A stretch of 64,000 bases of DNA from Jacaranda mimosifolia. Taxonomy: Eukaryota > Streptophyta > Magnoliopsida > Lamiales > Bignoniaceae. The notes under the pieces were generated by a model, which saw only the letters and a list, made by a program, of their open reading frames with translations, was not told where the DNA came from and searched no databases. Positions 23,489-37,111 of the stretch are shown here, in pieces. A program made the position numbers and the translations under genes. Position 1 is the first letter of the stretch; each line of letters begins with the position of its first letter. The DNA lies in assembly GCA_018894105.1 (NCBI GenBank), contig CM032125.1, positions 868,001 through 932,000 on the forward strand, read 5' to 3'.

Positions 23489-26400
23489 CTTGGGTTGCCC
23501 CCTTTTATTCATTAAAACAGTTGTTTCATTTTGATTTGGAAATATAAAACATGCCCTTAAAAATGTAATTTTTCCAGCGCATTTTTTTCGATTGGATCGG
23601 ATCAAACCAACTTGAACCACTCATAACCCAAATTATTTCAACCATCGTATCATAAAATCTTAGATAACCCAATCACCTAATTAAGCCATGTCACTCATAG
23701 TCTCCTATCAAGTGGAGGCTCTTTACAAATGTTTGTATTATTAAAGATTTTCAAATGCAATCATTTTAGCATTACTTTACCATTAATTATCAAAAAAATT
23801 TATATATATTTTTTTAAATATTGATTTGAGCATTCAAGGATTTTTATCGAGCAAAATCCTTTAGCGATCTAACCCTTTGTATGCTATTAAGACCTATGTT
23901 TGGGCTGTCCAAATCTACACCTCGGAGCTAGAGATTGAATTACTTATAATTAAATCATAAAATATATAAAAGCCATGTTGTATAAAGTTTCTCAAAGATT
24001 CACACGGCAGCAAATGTCGGGCGAAACCCGTAAGAATCAGCGGTAAGTAGGCGTAGCCGACAGGCTTGTATCACATCATGAGAACTATTTAATCAATAAT
24101 TCCATGTCACTCCAAGCAAAAAGCATATACTTTTTTCAAGACTGTCGGTACTCTATATATTTGACACAAAGCAAAGCAAATAATTGAGTTTCATGATCTC
24201 TATAACTGGTTAATTCAGGGCCATCCATGGCGATCATCAATCCCATAATTACGGGATCAATCTTCAATATGTAGGCTGATACATGTGCACTCTCATTGAA
24301 CACGATTGATTAGTATATATGTTTGACTGACTTTTTTGATTATATAATTCATTTCTAAACATTTTAACTAATTTCCAATATTTAATTTTTCATGCCTAAT
24401 TAGCACATTATTAAATTCGGTATACATATAACTAAGTGCGAGTTTAGTTGTTGAAGATCACTTGTATCAACCCATGCATGGCCATCTTTGATTCATGAGC
24501 ATTGTTTGAAAATTGAAACAACAACCCCATTGAGTTGAAACATAATATACCTGCATTTGTTTCACCATTATTTTTAATTTTGGCCTAGCTAATAAAGCTG
24601 TGCTGCCTGCCCTGCCACTATTTCTAAATTTATATGCATTTCTGGAGTAAAAGTTAACTTGACTCTCTTACTATATAGTGGCTACAATGAAAAAGAATGA
24701 TCCGAATTATTTATTTCAGGCACATGTAAACTGGAATGGTCATGGACCTCATGGTAACATAATAGGTGGCAAAGTCGTGAGGGCATTGCATTGCATTGCA
24801 TTGCACGTGCGACATCTTTGTTGGGGAACATGATCGAAAGACGTAATTAGGTTTGTATTTTTCAAACATGATCAAAAGACGTAATTTGATCGTTAAAGGA
24901 TTTTTCACTGGTAATCATCCCAACAATTCTAACAATCTTGTTGCATTTTATACATTCTAGACCCTCTGACTTATCCAAATGAATTCGTCGATCCAGATAG
25001 ACCTTGAGCCTCAAAATATCGCTTCTCACCTCATATCATCTGACATCACTTACAGAGAACTGTCCCTCAAATCCTAAAACCTATAAATTGCACCACCTGA
25101 GAAGACACTCTAGAGACTCATTTATTTCAGGCACATCTAAACTAGACAGCACTTTAATTTGTACATACACAAATATGTACAATTGAAAACTTATTTTAAA
25201 ATAATGCCACAATATTATTTTAATTAAAAAATAATATATTTAAAAAGACTGCTTAAATGCAAAGCAAATATTATGTAACCCATTAGATACATAGTATTCA
25301 TCAGTCAAAGGTTCTTATTTTTTATATTGTTAAATATTAAACAATTAATAAAATATACATGTGTATCTCAAACAATGAATTTCATTTAACAATTCAAGTA
25401 TTTATTATGTTGATAGCCAACTTAATTCACAATCCATGCCTTACAAATTTATAAACTAGCAAACTTTTAAAGAAATAATTTTCACACTTTTTTTTAACAA
25501 AAAAAGTGGTAAAATAATATAATATTTTTATTTTATGCAATGATATTTAAAGGTTTAAAATTGATCAGAATTTAAGTTTCTCCATTTTTGGCTTAATTAA
25601 GAAGAGATGAAAGTGAGAATAGAATCATTATAAATAAAACGAACGCATGAGAAAGTTTTTTTTCTTTTCTTTTTTTCTTCTCATTTTAGATTAAAAATAA
25701 GTGATCCATCAAAAATATAGATTAAATAAGTAATATAAGTTTTATTTGTTTATCTAAATTTAGAGGAAACCACTTTATAAATCGCAATGAATCATATTTT
25801 TAGTTTTCTTTCATAAAATAACAATTAAAATTTAATATTTAAAAAATAAAAAATAACTTTTCAATTAACAAAAAATAAAAATAGAAGTTAAATTACAATT
25901 ATGAAGTAATAACTGGCAAAAATTTAATTCATTGAGAACATGATAGAAATTAAATAAAATAAAAAATAAAAAATTCTTCAATTATTACCCAAAAATGAAA
26001 GAATTCAAAAAGATACATATAAACCATGTCCTTTTCAATTTAAGTTTTTTAAGATATATTTTATTTTAGTTATTATTCAACTCACAGATTTTCATTGTAC
26101 CATTTTTCAATAATGGGTTCTTAAATGATAATAATTTGATAAACTTCTGTCTTGAATCAACTTTATGTTTCGTTGATTTAGTATTGGATATTCTAATATA
26201 CATTTAAAACATCATTGTATAGGGTATTTAGAAAATTTTCACATATATTTTAGATACATGGCCATAATTTTTTAATAATATTATTATAGCATATTTATTT
26301 TGACAATAAAGGCGAGATCAAATGAAGAGGAAACATGTCACACTGAATAGTATAGAGAAATAGGAATTTATAGATGAAATTAAAGAGTTCAAGAAAATGA

Positions 26401-26568
26401 AAAAGTCAATTAAATTATCAAAGGAAAAAAAATATAAAAATTAATAAATTAGTGCCTTTCTTTCAAAATAGTTTTGAATGAAAACAAAATTAATTCATGA
26501 AGAATTCAATTGTCAGTATTTACCAATTTATAGCTTCTTATAAGAGCATAATGATTTCTTATCAATTA
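23489..26568. other. AT-rich intergenic sequence; short repeats only
   Basis: I see no gene. Short features: (GCATT)4 at 24783-24805; a direct repeat of ACATGATCRAAAGACGTAATT at about 24830 and 24867; and TTTATTTCAGGCACATSTAAACT at about 24710 and 25120. The last is too short to define an element. Confidence 0.5.
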
Positions 26569-26573
26569 AAATG

Positions 26574-27032
26574 TGTTGTAACCCAGGAGGATCTATTATG
26601 AAAATTATGAAATTACAGTAAAGTAATTCAATGAAAATTGACAACAAGATTTAACGTGGCTTGGCGATGTGCCTAATCCACCCAACAAAGAAATGATTTT
26701 ATTGATTTCTAATCAAGATATAATAAGTACAATGTTGAGTCCCATAGATCTCACGAGAATACCTAACACCCTTGTTCTAAACTCCATATCGAGAAAAACT
26801 ATCTTAAAGGCAGTTAAAATCACTTGTGTATGGTCTCTTTTCGATTCTCCTGGAAGAAAATTGATTAAATACCACCAAAAGTAGAGTCCTTGGCCCATGG
26901 GCCTGCGCGCGGTGACTCGGCACTGGATCGTTGAGTGCCTAGCGCCACGGCGCTTGGTCGCTACAAGCTTACTCCACTTTATTTCTTCCATTTCTCATCA
27001 TTTGTAGCCCAAATTTCAAGGAAAAATCACCA
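26574..27032 (-). repeat. 3' LTR of copia element 2
   Basis: On the minus strand it starts TGGTGATTTTTCC next to a purine tract (GGTGGATAAT) and ends GGGTTACAACA at 26574. AATAAA occurs at about 26694-26699 on the minus strand. Confidence 0.9.
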
Positions 27033-27096
27033 ATTATCCACCTTGACTTGAAATTCACCATCAATCTTCTTTGTCCCTACCCCCCAAAAGGGCCCA

Positions 27097-30000
27097 TCAT
27101 CTGAGTCTCCAAATGTTCACCAAATCCAAGTAATGCTCGAATTTTATTCCTGGAGCAGCCTTAATCAACATGTCTGTTGGATTATCCTTAGTCCTAACAT
27201 TGTCAACTAGAATGACACCTTGAGACACCATATCCCGATGATACCTTACGTCAATGCACTTTGTTTTCTCATGAAAAGCTTGATTGTTTGACAAGTGTAT
27301 AGCAGTCTGATTATCGCAAAATATTGAAGTAGTATCAGAATACATGCCTATATCCTCAATCAACCCCTTTAGCCAAATATCTTCCTTCACGTCTTCATCC
27401 AAAGACATGTACTCTTCTATTGTGGACAATGCAACTAATGACCACAAAATCACCTTCCAGCTAACCGCACAACTCAAAACATAAAACACATACCTAGCCA
27501 TGGACCTTTTGCTATCCAAATCCCTACATAATCTGCATCCACATAGCCAATAATTCTAGCAGTAGAATTCAATTGACTATACCTCAAACATCTATCTGTA
27601 GATCCTATCAGATACCTCATGATCCATTTCACAACCTACCAATAAGTCTTTCTTAGCTTGTGCATGTACATGTTCACAATATTGACTACATGTAAAATGG
27701 CTAGCCTAGTGCACACCATGGCGTACATCAAGCTACCAATTGCACTAGCAAATGGCATATTAGACATGTGCTCCACCTCCTCCTCAGTACTTGGTGATCA
27801 ATATGATGAGAGTCTAAAATGAGTTGCAAGTGGCGTACTAACTGACTTGGACTTATCCATCCCAAATCACTCAAGTACTTTCTCAATGTAATGTTGTTGA
27901 GACAAGTACAACAATCCTGCATATCTATTTTGGATGATCTCTATGCCCAATATCTTCTTTGCACCGCCCAAATCCATCATATCAAATTCTTTACTTAACT
28001 AAGCCTTTAAATTGTTGATCTCATATATGTTTTTAGAAGCAATCAACACATTATTAACGTACAACAGCAAAAATATGAGAATGCTATCACTACATTTTTT
28101 ATAATATGCACAACAATTGTAAATGCTTCTAGTATGTCCTATCTTAGTAATAAAAGCATCAAACCTTGTATACCACTGCTTAGTAGACTGCTTCAAGCCA
28201 TATAAAGACCTCTTCAAGAGACATGCTTGATTTTCTTTCCCAAAAACAACGAATCCCTCTAGTTGGCTCATGTAGATTTGTTCATCTAAATCACCATGCA
28301 AAAATGTTGTTTTCACATCTATTCGCTCAAGCTGCACATCAAACAGAGCAACCATGGCAAGTAAAACATGAATGGAAGTATGTTTTACAACTAGGAAGAA
28401 CACTTCATGAAAGTTAACTTCCTTTCTCTGAGTAAAACCCTAAGCAACCAATTGCACCTCATATCTAGCATCTTCAACCCCATGAATCCCTTTTTTTTTC
28501 TTGTAGATTCTTTTGCAACCTACAATCTTCTGCCCTTTGCGTACATCAATCGATTCCTATGTGTTATTCTTATGTATAGACTCTATCTCTTCACTCCTAG
28601 CTACAACATATTTATCAAAATCTAGCCTTAAAATTGCCTCTTTGTATGACACTGGATCATCTCCTACAAACTCCTCGATTGAACTCAAAGCATAAGCAAC
28701 CAGATCTGAGTAAGCAAACTGCTATAGTGGTTTGATCTTCCTCCTTTCCCTATCACGAGCCAAGCGATAATTTGTAGTGGTTCATTTTTCTATTGTTGAT
28801 TAGGTGATAATGCGCTCTCACCAGCTTTATCTACCACATTTTGTTTTCCCTTTGAAATCTGTGGAGTGTCAAGTTCATACTCCACCTTCTCTTTAATACC
28901 CTACTGACTACTTTCGGGCTGCCCCACCTTCTTTATCATAGAAACTCATCAGAAGTCATGTCCTTACTGATAATCATCTTGGAGCCCTTATCATCATTAC
29001 ACCACAAATGATAACCTTTGACTTTATCTGCATAGTTTATGAATATGCACTTTCTAGCCCTTGGTTCAAGCTTTCTATCCGAGACATAAGCATAGGCTGG
29101 ACACCTAAATACTCTCATATTTTAGTAATTAACAGGAGACCCAGACCAAACTTCCATTGGTGTCTTACAGTCCAAAGCAGTCGACGGTGACCTATTCACC
29201 AAATAACTAGCAATGTTAATCGCTTCTGCCTAAAAATTCTTGGACAATTCGGCCTTAAAGAGCATGCAACTAGCTTTTTCTAAGATAGTCCTATTCATCC
29301 ATTATGCAACTCTATTTTGCTGTGGTGTATATACAACTGTGTGATGCCTCACAATTCCTTCATTATGGTAGAATTCCTGAAATTCCTTATTGCAGAACTC
29401 TAATCTATTGTCAGTCCTCAAATGCTTTATCTCATTTCTTATCTATTTCTCAATTAAAGTTTTCTATTACTTGAATTTGACAAACACATTATCCTTATGC
29501 TTCAGCATGTACACTTGCACTCTCTATGAGAAGTCATTTATAAATGTCAGCATGTACTTAGCACCTCCTATTGAAGGAACCTCATAAGGCCCCCAAAGAT
29601 CTAAGTGAATATAATCCTAGGTACCCTTGGTCCTATGAACTACAGTGCCGAATTTCACCCTGTTTTGCTTACCAAACACATATTGCTTGCAGAAATCCAA
29701 CTCTCCAGTCTTCTTTCCACAAAGCAAACCTTGTTTGCTCAGGTCTGACATCCCTCTCTCACTTATATGCCCAAGCAGCATATGCCACAATCTCGAGTGT
29801 CATTGACTGATGAAGAAACAACTGCAGTACTAGAAATTCTGCTACTTTGCAATATGTAAAGGCCATTTTGCTTGTCTCCTTTTATGATAAGCAATGCACC
29901 TTTGGAAACCCGCAAAACTCCATTTTGAGCTTTGTACTCACAACATTCTTGTCCAAAGTACCCAGCAATATCAAATTTTTCTTCAGATCTGGAACATGAC

Positions 30001-31034
30001 GTACATTTGTTAAGGTCCTTATTATGCTATCTTGTATTTTGATACAAACTAAGCCAATTCCTACAATCTTGCAAGAAGCATCGTTTCCCATAAGCACTTT
30101 ATCACCATCGTGTTTCTAATAAATGGTAAATGAATCTTCTAGTAAGCACATGTGGTAGCAACAGTCACTATCCAAAATCCATTCAAAGTTTAGTAAAATT
30201 TTAGCAACGTTGAGAACAAGCCACCATTGGACTCATCCTCAACAATTCTTGTGACATCATCCCATTTCTGATCAGAAGTTTCACTCGCATCCTTTGTCTT
30301 TCCTTATTTCGAATAGTTTCGTTTCTAGTGCCCCTTTCCGCCATACCTAAAACACTTGTTACCATTTCTAAACTTGGTTCGGGACTTCAATCGGCCTCTA
30401 CTCCTTCCCCTTTCTCTTGGTCTCTCTTTCACCACCAATCCTTCCTCACTTTCACTATCATTGCTGCCCAGGATATGTTTTCTCAATTTGTTGGAATTCA
30501 ATTAGGCCTTCACATCCTTTATTGAAATTGTATCTCTTTCATACAACAAAGTAGCAACCAAGTGCTCAAAATATTTTGGTAGAGTACACAAGAGAATTAA
30601 CATTTGGTCTTCATCTTCAATTTTAACATCTATACTACCGAGATCCAGAATCACCTTTATGAAATAATCAATGTGTTAAGTAATAGATGTACCTTCCTTC
30701 ATTCTCAATGTGTACAAGTGCTATTTCAAATACAGTCAATTCATTAGGGACTTTGTCATATAAAGACTCTTCAACTTCTTTCACAAATCTGCTGGCGTAC
30801 TTTCTATGGAAACCTCTCTCAATACATTATCTGCCAATGATAACACCAAAGTATTGTAAGCCTTTGCTATAAATTTGTCATTCTCCTTGTTTGTCAGCAT
30901 TTCTAGCAAGAAATCTCTGTCCTTTAACTCTCTCTATGAACTTTGTTGACATAGGAGGGCAGAATCTTCATCTTCCATAGTCCAAAGTCATTATTCCCAT
31001 CGAATTTCTCTAGCTTGTACTTCATGCCTGACAT
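27097..31034 (-). pseudogene. Copia gag-pol polyprotein remnant, element 2
   Basis: Gag begins MSGMKYKLEKF at 31034. Protease and integrase scraps follow (HVPDLKKNLI near 29980; RVFRCPAYAYV near 29115). RT spans about 28403-27999 (VKTTFLHGDLDEQIYM, LLKRSLYGLKQS) and RNase H 27519-27097 (STIEEYMSL, FCDNQTAIHL, KTKCIDVRYH), ending LRR-like RLR-stop. The RT active-site motif reads LLYVNNVLIAS instead of YVDD, so both catalytic aspartates are lost. Numerous stops and frameshifts are present. Gene order matches element 1. Confidence 0.9.
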
Positions 31035-31046
31035 CTGATCCAACGT

Positions 31047-31058
31047 GCTCCAATACCA
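31047..31058 (-). other. Primer binding site of copia element 2 (decayed)
   Basis: On the minus strand AATTGGTATTGGAGC follows the 5' LTR end; it differs from the tRNA-Met consensus TGGTATCAGAGC at two positions. Confidence 0.75.
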
Positions 31059-31061
31059 ATT

Positions 31062-31519
31062 TGCTGTAATGCAAGATGATCTATTATGAAAATTATAAAA
31101 TAATAGTAAAGTAATTCAATGAAAACTGACAACAAGATTTAATGTGATTTCGGCAATGTGCCTAATCCACCCGAAAAAGAAAGGATTTTATTGATTTCAA
31201 ATCAAAGTAGCAAGTACAACTTGGAGTCCCACAAATCTCATAAAAACACCTAACACCCTTATTCTAAACTCTGTTTCGAGAAAAACTATCTCAAAAATAG
31301 TTAGAATCACTAGTGTATGGTCTCTATCTGATTGTCCTGGAAGAAAACTATTTAAATACCCGCAAAACTAGAGTCCTTGGCCCATGGGCCTGTGCATGGT
31401 GCTGCGGCGATGGATCACTAAGTGCTCGGTGCCACGGCGCCCAGTCACTACAAGCGCACTCCACTTCATTTCTTTTGTTTCTCATCATTTGCAATGCAAA
31501 TTTCAAGGCAAAATCAACG
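31062..31519 (-). repeat. 5' LTR of copia element 2
   Basis: On the minus strand it starts CGTTGATTTTGCC (first T changed to C) at 31519 and ends CATTACAGCA at 31062. A TATA-like TATTTAAATAG lies at about 31345-31355 and AATAAAATCC is at about 31185-31194. Confidence 0.88.
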
Positions 31520-31524
31520 AAATG

Positions 31525-34500
31525 TTAGTAACTTTTTCATAAATATGTATTCTATGATTTTTCAATAAATATTATATATGTAGGAAAATATAATCATATG
31601 CTAAAATTTTAAATCTTAACTTCATTTTTTGTTTAGGTTTGAGAATTTATGATCCTGTATGCTCAAATACTCATGCATTGAATAAGGTACTTAATTACAT
31701 CAATTGTAATGCTGTAAGATTTAAAAGAGTCTTGCACATTTCATTATAGCAGTGGAAAAAAGTAGACTTGTTTTGATTTAGATATCAAATAAATTGCATA
31801 AGTTGTTTAGTTTTCTATCAAAAGAAGTTATGCACTTCTGAAAAAATATTTGAGCCTTGAACTATACATTCTCTTTCATTCTATTTGATATGAATTAGAT
31901 AAAGTACTTGCATCTTCAAGGTGGAGTTATAATTTTCGAAGCCGACCTTGACCCCTATTATTTTAAGGTCATATCTAGTATTCAGAGTTTGCCTCAAGGG
32001 ATAATATATCATGATCTTTTAGGGTTAATTTTCAAAAGAAAATAGGTATGATAAATTTCAATTATATTTTGGAAAAATAGAAAATGAGTTTGATAATAGA
32101 GGATACTAAAAGAATTAGATTTATTAAAAAAGAAATTATGAGAAAATTTATAAAATTTATGGAGATAAATTCATATGCAAAAATCTTCAAAATGTTAAAT
32201 GATTACCTTTTAATGAACGATATTCAGCTCTATATTTTAAAAAATATGAAATTAGACTAATTTAATTTACAATTCTGCAAAATGCTTATCAAGTTATGGC
32301 AATTTTGGTTGAAGGAAATAATCATAATATATATATATCAATGGAATCCAGCATATTGATGTTATAAACATAGAATAACATATTATTATGAATGTTACGA
32401 TCTATTGTAATATCCACTTCTTTCCCTAAGAGGTGATACAAGATTATAGTTAAACATTCAGAAAAAATGTACCAAAACATCCAATGATGCAATCCAGAAG
32501 AATGAATCTATGTAGGCCACTCTTACAAGTAGTGCCACTACTGTTGGAGAATAATAAATAGGTTTATATCTTATTTTATAGTTTATTTTAATATTTATTA
32601 CTCTTAAATTGGAAAGAAATACTTGTTTTCTTTTTGTTATTAACATAAAAGTTTAACCAATACAAAAAATAATATGTGAAGTACTTATAAAATTAAAAAT
32701 TTAAAGCTTTAAACTAATATGAATATATATTTGTCTATTTCTTATTATCAAAATTTAGGACTTTTTTATATGATTTTTTTCATATTTGTAAATTATAATT
32801 TATTTATACAGAGATTAAGCTTTTGCTAACGATCCTATAGCAATTCCTTTGAAAGAGAAATTCTATTGTTGGTTCTTCAACTTAATGATGGACAACTAGA
32901 AACTACAAAATTGGTTACTATCACTATAACCTATCAAATTTGAGATCTAAATTACCATAAAGAATTAAAGATATCATCCTAAAAAGACAAGGGGTAGTAA
33001 AATTGGAAGAAAAAAAAAAATTCTTTGACATCTTTTATTGAGGGTTCAAACAATGTAGATGGTAAAATATTATGTTTGAGACAAAATAATGTAGACATTG
33101 GATGGCAAGGAAGCAAAAAAAAGTGAAAGGTTGCATACACGGTATAAATCCCATACAAGAAGAAATATATTATCTTAAATCATTGTTAAATTATGTTAGA
33201 GACCCAACATAATTTACAACTTCAGATCACCATTTATTTTTTAACTTTTATTTTTTTATTTGATAGGCATTTAAATCAATATATATAGAAAATGATTTAT
33301 AGAATGAATAAATGTAAAAAAATAAAAATTAACAAGTCACGTGTTGTGCACCTTTCTAGTAGCTACAAATTTTTCATAGCAAATGCAATTTTTGTAAAAT
33401 AACTAGCAACAATTATTAGCTATACTCGACAGCAATGTTCATTACAAGTACAATAGATTAGCTATTATCTATAGAAAAATAATATATATATATATAAAAG
33501 AATAATTATCGATTACAGGTTGGTCACAATGATTAACTATGAGAGTATCTACATCCAATTTGACTTGGTCTGTTTTACAGCTAGAACTATGAATTATTAT
33601 CATTAGCCATGAATTAGTTATAATTGATATCCTAATTTTTTTTGCAGTGTATTACTACTTTTCAAAAAATAATTAAACTAAGTCTTATAAATAAATAAAA
33701 AATTATTTATTTTCTTGTAAATATGTGCATTGCCAAAGTGTCAAGTGTTTTAAATATAAATAAATAAAATTTTCCATTCTTCCACCTTTTCCTCCAAGTT
33801 TTATCATAAACTTGTAGTGTCACATCTCTTAAGTGCAAAGGTTCTACACTCACAATATGATTAGTATGCCGGGATATTAAAGTGGGAATAAAATAAGAAC
33901 CCCAAAGTTCATTCCTAAATTAATATTTGGTATAATTTACTAATGGGAATCTCTATTCTTATAGAAATATATATCTATTCCCAAGAGTATAGGTTTAGCC
34001 ATTTCTTTCCTAGACTATATAGCTTCCCAATCTATCGAAAATAAACTTTTTTTTCAAACAAAATTACCCTCTAATATTTAACAAAAGAGTGTGATATTTA
34101 TAAAAAGAAAACTTTACTCTGTAAGTAATAATATTTCAACTTATTTGATTGCTACATGTTTTTATTTGAATATAAATTTTCCTCATATATAAATTTTTAG
34201 TAACATTATAAAAAATATTGAATTATAGAATATAAGAATAAATAACAGAAGAAAAGAATAACTATATGCCTCTCAATTTATTTAATTAAAAAAGTAGAGA
34301 CATCATCGATTTAGTATACGCTTATGAAATGTGTGTGTGTGTGTGTAATTTGAAATGTTAATTATATCCCCCCTCTTCGAAAGATTAAAAAATAAATAAC
34401 AAATAATAAATAAAAAGTTGTGGATACTGTCAACAACTTTTTAAATTAAATTTATAATTAAAAAAACATAGCAAAGGCATCCTAGCCTTATCACAAAAAT

Positions 34501-34899
34501 TTAATCACTCTAGGTATATAGTTTAGGATTTCACTTTACAAAAATTTGCTTCATCAAGAGTCTAGGATTCATCTTCCCTTTCTTCAATATGTAGAAACAA
34601 AATACTTGTCTGGGAGCTTGTTGTTACCCTTTAAACTTTTTTTAACTAGCGGTAGTGCTTTAAAAAGATAGCATTCCAACTAGCCGTATTTATTTTACAT
34701 GAAGTGATAAATGAGTGTGATGAAGATATCTTATTCACTTCCAACTTTTCTTAGATAAGTGAAATCGCATTGAGAATACAGAGCATTAATCAAGTTGATA
34801 GAAAAATAGAGATGATCAGTCCATCACAGCTTACTTTAAAGTCTTTAGCATTATTTTAACTTACAAGAAAAGTGTTGATGCTATAAATGATAATTAATG
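31525..34899. other. AT-rich intergenic sequence with a possible unidentified coding remnant
   Basis: Most of this stretch shows nothing. On the plus strand, 31629-31745 and 31915-32045 and patches to about 32400 translate with a protein-like composition (many aromatic residues, few low-complexity runs) but in broken frames, and I cannot place them in a family. A (GT)8 run is at 34331-34346. No supported gene. Confidence 0.4.
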
Positions 34900-35142
34900 T
34901 GTCTTTTCCATCAGATTTGAGGCTTATAATTGATGATTGTAGGAGTCTAAAAGAAGGTATGGTTCATCTTCAAATAAATTTTGTCAGGAGATCTGCGAAT
35001 GCCGTAGCTTATGCTATTGCAAAGGCTTCGAGTTCCCTAGATGATCATGGGCTTTGGAATGATAATCTGCCTCAGTTTATTATATGGAGCTGGATGCTGA
35101 TTTATCTGATTAATAAAACTCTTTTGATTAAAAAAAAAAAAA
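34900..35142 (+). mobile_element. 5'-truncated LINE: RNase H-like C-terminus plus poly(A)
   Basis: The plus strand encodes SDLRLIIDDCRSLKEG, LQINFVRRSANAVAYAIAKASSSL and GLWNDNLPQFI, the C-terminal RNase H-like (RVT_3) region found in plant LINE polyproteins and related domesticated genes. It is followed by AATAAA (35112-35117) and a 13-A tail (35130-35142). Homology begins abruptly near 34900, as in 5'-truncated target-primed insertions. I found no clear target duplication. A processed copy of a host RNase H-like gene is the alternative. Confidence 0.7.
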
Positions 35143-35799
35143 CAGACAAAAAGATAAGTGCGCATACATGTAAGTGTATTACATGTATAGTCACTTTCAG
35201 ACCACCATTATTAATAAATATCTCAAATTCCTATAATATAAAACAAACAGTTGTAAAGCGAGCAAGTTAAATTACAAGAAAAAATATATCCACACTCTTC
35301 CGATATATGTAATAATTTCATAAGAAGTATATTGATCGCCGGTTAATCAATATTAAAACGTGTGATTTGATGAATTCCTGTTTTAAATTTATATAAAAGC
35401 ACATGCCAAATCTTTTCCTTATTACCAAAAAAGTGCACGTTCAATGCACGTGTGTAGTTATTTCGAAACTACTATTACTAAAAAATTTATTAACTACTAA
35501 TTATATAAACTAGAAATTATAAAAAAATTAGTTGAATTAATAAAAATGAAAAACTATATTAAAGTTTAGATATGTTGATGTATCATTATTTTAACAGTAG
35601 AAGAGTTTTTACTCCTTCTAGAGTGGTTTTTTAGAAGGTATATATGTACGGAGTACAGTAGATAGGCCAAACATTTACTCTTCAGGTATGATATATAGGC
35701 CAAACATCTATAACAATATAGCTTTTTATTTCATCAAGGTTACGTGCATATGGAATTTGATTATAGTTTTTAGCTGATAGTTTCTAGTTGAAGTTTTCG
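35143..35799. other. AT-rich intergenic sequence; nothing identified
   Basis: No open frame, repeat or RNA gene recognised. Confidence 0.5.
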
Positions 35800-36060
35800 C
35801 CTCGATGAGTTTCTCATTATTATCGACTCTGTTGTTCTCTTTTATCCGCACATAAAGAACTTGCTGGGTAAAAATGTGTTATCATTTCCAGCTTGTATAA
35901 AGTTAAGTTACCAGAAAACGACTTGAGCTATTGGAATGGATGTATAATATCTGACCTCATAAGAAGCAGTGTCCAGTTAATTAGAAACAGCAATCACTCA
36001 ACAATAAAGCGTCACTTGAGGCTTGGGAAGTAGCTATATTCAGTTATCCATTGTTGGAGA

Positions 36061-37111
36061 TGGGCCTGTAAATGGGTAGGGTATTACTCTACCCAGGCCC
36101 AAAATATCATACCCATACCCATACGTATTAAAGATAATGTAATGGGTATAAGTAGGGCCTATACCCATAAATTACCCATGTACCCAAACCCATAAATTAC
36201 CTATTACTTTATGCTTAAATTTAATTTATGAACCTACAAATTATTTTACCGAAATCAAATTTATATTAATGATAAACTTTTTATCTATAAAAATTATAAA
36301 TATGTGAATGAGCGGTAACAATTAAATAATTTTTTCATTAAAAATTAAACTAAATTAATAAAATTAATAAGTTAATAAATTGAGATAGCAATTTTTTTCA
36401 AAAAAAATTAGAATAACAATAGCAACAATTGAACATTTTTTATTAATAAAATTAATAGTGGAATAAATATTTTTATAAAAGCATTAATAAAATTAATTTT
36501 GCTAATGAATAAAGTTTGTTAATATGGAAATTAACTGGTTTTATAAAATTAAATATAGAAAAATTTTTGCTTTTAAATTGTTTTTATTAACTATTTTTTT
36601 AATAAACTATTTTTATTAACTATTTTTTTAATAAATTGTATGTTTTTTTTAATAAACTATTTTTATTAACTATTTTTCTAATAAACTGTATGTTTTTTTT
36701 AATAAACTATTTTTATTAACTATTTTTTTAATAAACTGTATGGTTTTTTAGTAAACTATTTTTATTAACTGTTTTAATTAACTACTTTTAAACTGTTTTT
36801 TTTTTAATTAGCAAAAAATTTAAAATTAATTAATTTAAATTTAATGATTAAATTAAATATAGAAAAAAAAATTATTTTTGTTATCATATGCCAAATAATA
36901 TTTTTAGTATATATTAAGAAAATTAGTGTATACATTAAAAACATAAGTCCAATAAACTAGAGTCAATGGGTCTTAAGTTAGTTAGGGTAGGGTAGGATTA
37001 GGGTCTCATTCTTTTGGGTATTTTAGGGTAAGGTAAAAATTGTGTATTTTTGTTTGGGTATTTTAGGGTATGGGTGTGGGTAGGGTGATACTCTATCCAT
37101 TTACAGGCCTA
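36061..37111. mobile_element. hAT-like MITE inserted in NLR fragment
   Basis: The left end TGGGCCTGTAAATGG and the reverse complement of the right end TAGGCCTGTAAATGG form terminal inverted repeats, followed by mirrored GGGTAGGGTATTACTCTACCC-like sequence. Flanks GTTGGAGA (36053-36060) and GCTGGAGA (37112-37119) are an 8-bp duplication with one change. The interior is AT-rich and non-coding. Confidence 0.8.
36585..36790. repeat. Minisatellite in the hAT-like MITE
   Basis: About four imperfect tandem copies of a roughly 50-bp unit built of AATAAACTATTTTTATTAAC followed by a T-rich stretch and AATAAACTGTATG. Confidence 0.8.

Larger units (their letters stand above)
26574..31519 (-). mobile_element. 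Copia element 2 (Tnt1-like LTR retrotransposon, complete with both LTRs)
   Basis: The element is bounded by a perfect 5-bp duplication AAATG (26569-26573 and 31520-31524). It has two LTRs of 458-459 bp, a primer site, gag-pol remnants and a polypurine tract in minus orientation. It belongs to the same family as copia element 1 (matching LTR ends GGGTTACAACA and LTR core GGTGGATTAGGCACAT). The two LTRs differ visibly throughout, so the insertion is old. The coding region is heavily mutated. Confidence 0.93.

Noticed and set aside
24000..24065. GC-richer stretch with CGGGCGAAACCCG considered as a tRNA or small RNA
   Set aside because: No cloverleaf, anticodon arm or B-box pattern could be formed.
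24710..25140. Two copies of TTTATTTCAGGCACATSTAAACT as possible element ends
   Set aside because: Same orientation, no target duplication and no further similarity between them.
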